Assembly (NCBI RefSeq): GCF_014843825.1
Contig: NZ_JHQR01000094.1
Coordinates: forward strand, 1 to 33,574
DNA from: Mesorhizobium silamurunense
GTDB taxonomy: Bacteria; Pseudomonadota; Alphaproteobacteria; Rhizobiales; Rhizobiaceae
Direction: 5' to 3'
Length of the DNA: 33,574 nucleotides
The first letter of the stretch is position 1. Each line of letters starts with the position of its first letter. The position numbers and the translations under genes were made by a program. Below, piece after piece: positions 25,338-33,574 of the stretch. The notes under the pieces were generated by a model. That model searched no databases, had not been told where the DNA came from, and worked only from the letters and a program-made list of their open reading frames with translations.

Positions 25338-25618
25338 CGGGCAGGCGCGCTTCGGCTCGCCGCCGATGCCGCGGGTGAGCACGTCGTCGATCTCGGCTGC
25401 GCCATAGCCATATTCGGCAAGGATTTCGCGTGTGTGTTCGCCAACGAGCGGCGCCGGGCGTTCGATCGCCGCCGGCGTCTCCGACAGTTTCACCGTCGGC
25501 GCCACCACCTTCACTTCGCCAGCCGTCGGGTGCTTGTAGGAAGTGATCATGCCAATGAGCTGGACCTGTGGGTCGCGCTCCGCCTGAATGGCGTCCGTCT
25601 GGTGAGCGCAGTTTATTC
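25266..25618 (-). pseudogene. C-terminal fragment of a CaiB/BaiF-family CoA-transferase
   Basis: The minus-strand frame has the typical end of class III CoA-transferases: RDPQVQLIGMITSYKHPTAG, then EVKVVAPTVKLSETPAAIER, then PAPLVGEHTREILAEYGYGA and EIDDVL. The normal proteins are about 400 residues; only about 75-80 conserved C-terminal residues remain, and upstream of about 25618 the frame has no homology. The end runs on past the expected terminus and overlaps the lyase gene tail to tail. The family moves CoA between carboxylic acids, so a complete copy would fit the neighbouring catabolic genes. Confidence 0.7.
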
Positions 25619-25641
25619 GATTGCGCCCTCGAAGCACCGCG

Positions 25642-26012
25642 TTCCGCTTTCGACAGCCGCCGAATGCAACCTTGGTTGAGCGCCCGGCAAAGAAGGGCTT
25701 TCCCAAATGCCCGTCATGCCAGGGTGATACCAAATTGCCCGACCTGTAGCGCGGACATGCGCGGCACAGAGGAGAAGGGTGTCGATACACGCATCGTGAC
25801 GGACATGATTAGCCCTGGCGTGGTCGAACGGATACGAGTCCGGGGTGATCGTTTCGTCAGACCGGGATTTCGTCCCTGTCGCTGATTTCCTGCAGACAAA
25901 GGGCATTAAGGTCGTCCATGCGGCGTTTCCGCCAATCGGAAGTCAGCTTTCCCAGCGTTGCTGGGGCAACTTCAGCGAGCCCAAGGTCATGAATGGGTTC
26001 CGCTTGCCCTGA
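25642..26012 (+). pseudogene. NYN-domain (LabA-like RNase fold) gene remnant, two frameshifts
   Basis: Three plus-strand pieces reconstruct the C-terminal part of a NYN-domain protein. LVERPAKKGFPKCPSCQGDT with a zinc-ribbon-like Cys pair, then after one shift (TAG near 25747) MRGTEEKGVDTRIVTDMI with the conserved Asp, then after a second shift (near 25815) LAWSNGYESGVIVSSDRDFV, PVADFLQTKGIKVVHAAFPP and SQLSQRCWGNF, stopping at 26010-26012. The SDRDF block is the conserved acidic site of the PIN-like fold. The N-terminal part is lost at the junction with the CoA-transferase fragment. Not functional as read. Confidence 0.7.
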
Positions 26013-26158
26013 GAGCTAAAAAGTCCGCCACCCATCGGGAGCGCCATCACAGGCTCGCGATCACGAGATGAGCGGCGGTTCGAAAAGCGTTTGTGCTTCA
26101 TCCCGGGTGGTCGCAAACCCGAGCGCCGTCCTGAAACGCAATGCTTTAGGAGAACACC

Positions 26159-26455
26159 ATGAGACATCTCCTCGTGTCGATGACGCTGGGCTTGCTCGCA
26201 GCCTCCGCTACCTTGGCTTCTGCCGGCAATGTCCATACGGTCACGGGCGCGCCTGGCCAGCCCAGCCAAACGATCGGAACCCCTGAAACAGGATGTGCCA
26301 CCCCAGGCCACTCCGCCTCTGCTCCGGGCTCTGCCTTCAACCCCGATGGGAATGCGGGAACGCACTATGCCGGCGAGCAGCCGCAGAATTCGAACAATCC
26401 GAAGAGCGTATCTCAGTACGATGTCGCCGGCTTCCAGCAGCCCCATAACCACTAG
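26159..26455 (+). CDS. Small secreted protein of unknown function
   Basis: 98 residues from the ATG at 26159, with AGGAG 6 nt upstream. A Sec signal peptide MRHLLVSMTLGLLAASATLA is cleaved near Ala-Ser-Ala-Gly (about residue 22). The mature part of about 75 residues is Gly/Pro/Asn/Gln-rich with SAFNPDGNAGTHYAGEQPQN and NPKSVSQYDVAGFQQPHNH. I recognise this pattern (FNPDG.AGTHYAG and NPKSVSQYDVAC-like) as a small uncharacterised family in rhizobia. No cysteine pair or membrane anchor. Periplasmic or exported; monocistronic by position. Confidence 0.75.
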   Translation: MRHLLVSMTLGLLAASATLASAGNVHTVTGAPGQPSQTIGTPETGCATPGHSASAPGSAFNPDGNAGTHYAGEQPQNSNNPKSVSQYDVAGFQQPHNH

Positions 26456-26528
26456 GTGACGGTCGCAGTCGGCAAAACAATGGTCCGGCCGCATAGCAGC
26501 CGGGCCAAAATGCTCATCGTGGGCACTT

Positions 26529-26690
26529 TCAGATTGTGGGCAGCATCTCCTGCGATTCCAGGTCGTCCGGCCACATGATCGTTTCACAGGCTTCGTCGAG
26601 TTCCCGCTCGTCGTCACCTTCCCGATCGACCGTGTCCCTCGCCTTCGCCTGCGGCCTGTCCAGCCGAGATCGGGCTCACCGTCCTCCACT
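26529..26690 (-). pseudogene. Possible frameshifted remnant of a small acidic rhizobial protein
   Basis: Two minus-strand frames look coding in succession: VEDGEPDLGWTG (near 26650-26690), then in another frame ARDTVDREGDDERELDEACE and WPDDLESQEMLPTI, ending at a TGA at 26529-26531. EDGEPDLGWT resembles short repeat-like blocks (DGEPSLGW) in uncharacterised rhizobial proteins. A one-base shift near 26655 would join them. There is no clear start codon, and the piece overlaps the end of the kinase gene. Confidence 0.3.
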
Positions 26691-28847
26691 GAAAGGGATC
26701 GGTAGCTCATAGTTCGCAGTTTCGACTTGGACGAGACAGGTAACAGGGCCGAAGTTGAAGCAAGCCCCGATTGTTGCATACCCTATTTTGATTGCCTTTG
26801 GGCCGACATTCGCGTTGGCGCGGAGGATGCTCTCTATGAGATCCTTTTCGCGGAACGGCTTGTTGAGCAGTGGCACGTCCGATGGGCGATCGGCAATCGC
26901 GTCCGCGTCAGCATATCCGGTAATAATGACCGCCGGCCATGCGGAGCGGAGATTACGCGCAAAGCGAATGACCTCCACCCCGGATACCAGGGGCATGGCG
27001 AAATCAGTGACAATCACGTCGCAATCATGTGGCGCCCGTTCGATAATTGCGAGCGCTTCGACCCCCCCTGCTGCGCAGGTTACTGCGAAACCACGCTGCC
27101 GAAGTGATTGTGCAGTCAGTTGCCGCAAGACGTTGCTGTCGTCGATCAAAAGAATGGACGGGAGTTCCTTGCCCGCATCGACCCGCTCCACATCGGGCTC
27201 AACAACATCGCTGGCTGGCTGCTCGATCGAACGCGGCAACCACAATTCCATGGCAGTTCCGCGACCCACCGCACTATCTATGCGGAGCGAACCGCCTGAC
27301 TGCTTCATGAATCCATAAACCGTGCTGAGACCTAGGCCCGTTCCTTTGCCGACCGGCTTTGTGGTGAAGAAGGGTTCGACCACTTTGGCCAGAATGTCCT
27401 GCGGGATGCCCGCACCGGTGTCTCTGACCGTGACAACCACATAGGCGCCGGGTGTTAGATCGTCGGAGGCGGTTTCAATCGTCCGATTTTGTGCGTTCAC
27501 TGTAATTGTTCCACCCGACGGCATGGCGTCGCGTGCATTGAAAACCAAGTTCATCAAGGCCAGCTCAAGCTGCCCGACATCGACGTGCGCGGGCCAAACG
27601 GAATTGTCGACTTTCCATTCAAAGCGGATCAGGCCACCCAGCACCGGCGCCACCAGCCCATTCATCGTGTCTCCCAGGGCAGCGAGACGCACGGCTGCCG
27701 GCCTCAGATTCTGACGCCGCGAGAAGGCGAGCATACGGGTGACAAGTTCCGCGCCTTGTTTCGCCGAGCGCCGGGTTAGGTCAACGACTTGTCTCGCCTG
27801 CTCGTCGAGCGGAGCGTGCCGCTCGAGCAATCCCAGTCCACTGAGAATCGCGGCAAGCAGATTGTTGAAGTCATGCGCCAGCCCTCCCGTTAGCTTGCCG
27901 ATTGCGTCGAGGCGCTGCGATTGAAGAAGCTGATCTTCGAGTTCACGCCGCTCAGTCACGTCAAGCAATGTTCCCAAGATCTCGGGTCGGCGCCCGTCGG
28001 CGCTCTTCGATAGAATGCCCTGGTCAAGAAAGATGCGGTATTTGCCATCGGCGCACTGCCAGCGGAACTCGCACGTGTAGGATCCTGTAGTCTTTGCCGA
28101 CAGCAACGCTTCCCGCACTCTTGGCAGATCATCAGGATGCACACGGCTCAAGCCAAAGCGAGGATCGGACGTGAGGCGCTCCGGTGGAAATCCCGTCAGG
28201 CGTTCGACACCTTTGGTGACAAAGCGGGCTGCAAAGGGTGGCTGGGCGGCTCGCGCGTGAAAGCAGACGGGTAACGAGCCAAGAATGGCTTCCTGGCGCT
28301 CCTCCGCGTTGCGCAGCGATCGCTCAGCTTCGAGTTTTTCCTTTTCGGCCTGCAAGGCCTTTGCCAGCAAGGCCTGCTCGGCGATCGCCTTGCGCTGAAT
28401 CTCGAGCGTCTTTTCATGAAGCTCGACAAAGACAGCCACTTTGGAGCGAAGCATGACCGGGTCGAACGGCTTGAACACATAGTCCACAGCGCCGGCATCG
28501 TAGCCGCGCAGCATGTGAGCATCTTCCTTGTTAATGGCCGTAAGGAAAATGAGAGGGGTGCGTTTGGATTGTCCGCGTTGGCGGATCAGTGCGGCCGTCT
28601 CGTAGCCGTCGAGACCGGGCATCAGCACGTCCAGCAAAATAACGGCGAAATCCTGCTTCAACAGGCATCGCAGGGCCTCCTCGCCAGATTGCACGGCGAC
28701 CACCTCCGCAATTGGAGCCACAACCTCTTGGATCGCCAACAGATTGCGCTCGTCATCATCGACGGCGAGGACACGTGCCTTTGCAGCGCCCTCGGCGAGC
28801 TGCGCGATCTCCAATTTCTTTGAACGGATACGCGATGGCTTTTGCAT
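26676..28847 (-). CDS. Hybrid histidine kinase, REC-PAS-HisKA-HATPase-REC, soluble
   Basis: 723 residues from the ATG at 28847; an extension to 28997 is antisense to the upstream kinase end. An N-terminal receiver (25-145, phosphoacceptor Asp73 in LLDVLMPG), a coiled coil (145-185), and a PAS domain (185-300, with VHPDD) precede the kinase core. That core has H-box HDFNN (His325), N-box NLVFNARDAM, DTGAGIP (476-482) and GKGTGLGLS (500-508). A C-terminal receiver (565-680) has Asp615. The HDFNN type is the HWE-distinct class common in alphaproteobacterial hybrid kinases. No membrane segment, so cytoplasmic. It starts 12 bp after the stop of the poly-HAMP kinase gene, so the two are probably co-transcribed and may form a phosphorelay. 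The last about 40 residues after the receiver are unusual and may be read-through into remnant sequence. Confidence 0.9.
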   Translation of the reverse strand: MQKPSRIRSKKLEIAQLAEGAAKARVLAVDDDERNLLAIQEVVAPIAEVVAVQSGEEALRCLLKQDFAVILLDVLMPGLDGYETAALIRQRGQSKRTPLIFLTAINKEDAHMLRGYDAGAVDYVFKPFDPVMLRSKVAVFVELHEKTLEIQRKAIAEQALLAKALQAEKEKLEAERSLRNAEERQEAILGSLPVCFHARAAQPPFAARFVTKGVERLTGFPPERLTSDPRFGLSRVHPDDLPRVREALLSAKTTGSYTCEFRWQCADGKYRIFLDQGILSKSADGRRPEILGTLLDVTERRELEDQLLQSQRLDAIGKLTGGLAHDFNNLLAAILSGLGLLERHAPLDEQARQVVDLTRRSAKQGAELVTRMLAFSRRQNLRPAAVRLAALGDTMNGLVAPVLGGLIRFEWKVDNSVWPAHVDVGQLELALMNLVFNARDAMPSGGTITVNAQNRTIETASDDLTPGAYVVVTVRDTGAGIPQDILAKVVEPFFTTKPVGKGTGLGLSTVYGFMKQSGGSLRIDSAVGRGTAMELWLPRSIEQPASDVVEPDVERVDAGKELPSILLIDDSNVLRQLTAQSLRQRGFAVTCAAGGVEALAIIERAPHDCDVIVTDFAMPLVSGVEVIRFARNLRSAWPAVIITGYADADAIADRPSDVPLLNKPFREKDLIESILRANANVGPKAIKIGYATIGACFNFGPVTCLVQVETANYELPIPFSGGR

Positions 28848-28858
28848 CGGGGCACCCG

Positions 28859-33574
<4,716 letters not shown>

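Noticed and set aside
26484..26507. 8-bp GC hairpin after the small secreted protein gene as a terminator
   Set aside because: It is followed by AAAA rather than a T-tract on the plus strand and by only a weak T-run on the minus strand.

Overview
The window is about 33.6 kb of GC-rich DNA. It most likely comes from an alphaproteobacterium of the Rhizobiales, probably Mesorhizobium or a close relative. The support is a SyrA-like exopolysaccharide-repressor protein, a rhizobial-type small Tat-leader protein, gntR-led peptide-type ABC operons with ATGA-coupled genes, a poly-HAMP hybrid kinase, and numerous relics of decayed genes. The genus is inferred from family resemblance, not from a marker gene.

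Positions 1-8.2 kb form a surface-glycan or glycoprotein block. On the minus strand are a DUF4347 protein whose C-terminus enters collagen-like Gly-Ala-Thr repeats (it runs off the window) and a small protein that shares its middle module, separated by a strong intrinsic terminator. About 1.1 kb away on the plus strand lies a 1256-residue fusion (GT2 glycosyltransferase, TPR-like helices, propeller-like region, GT32-like glycosyltransferase, SAM methyltransferase-like domain). It is followed by a second GT2/TPR protein with a TTG start and a convergent GT25-family protein. A working hypothesis is that these enzymes decorate the threonine-rich collagen-like protein or an exopolysaccharide.

Positions 8.3-14.4 kb hold small and decaying genes: a Tat-exported HExxH metallopeptidase, a SyrA-like membrane protein, a 41-residue secreted or membrane peptide, a Gly-rich Tat-leader protein, an IS110-family transposase relic, protein-L-isoaspartate methyltransferase, a TTG-started 59-residue ORF, and the 5' half of a tRNA-Arg(CCG) gene without its 3' half.

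Positions 14.4-25.6 kb are a catabolic locus. Divergent transcription starts around a near-perfect 22-bp palindrome. Leftward runs a FadR-type gntR regulator, a family-5 solute-binding protein, two permeases, a DapA-family aldolase/lyase and two ATPases. Rightward run two Gfo/Idh/MocA oxidoreductases, an MhpD/FAH-type hydratase and a second DapA-family gene carrying a frameshift. This looks like uptake plus oxidation, hydration and retro-aldol steps for an unidentified acidic or sugar-derived substrate. The distal end abuts fragments of a CaiB/BaiF CoA-transferase and a NYN-domain gene.

Positions 26.1-33.6 kb hold a small secreted protein and two soluble-looking hybrid histidine kinases in tandem on the minus strand. 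The upstream one, incomplete at its N-terminus, has at least seven 92-residue HAMP repeats like fungal group III (Nik1/Os-1) kinases, then GAF, kinase core and three receiver-type domains, the middle one lacking its phosphoacceptor. The downstream one is REC-PAS-kinase-REC.
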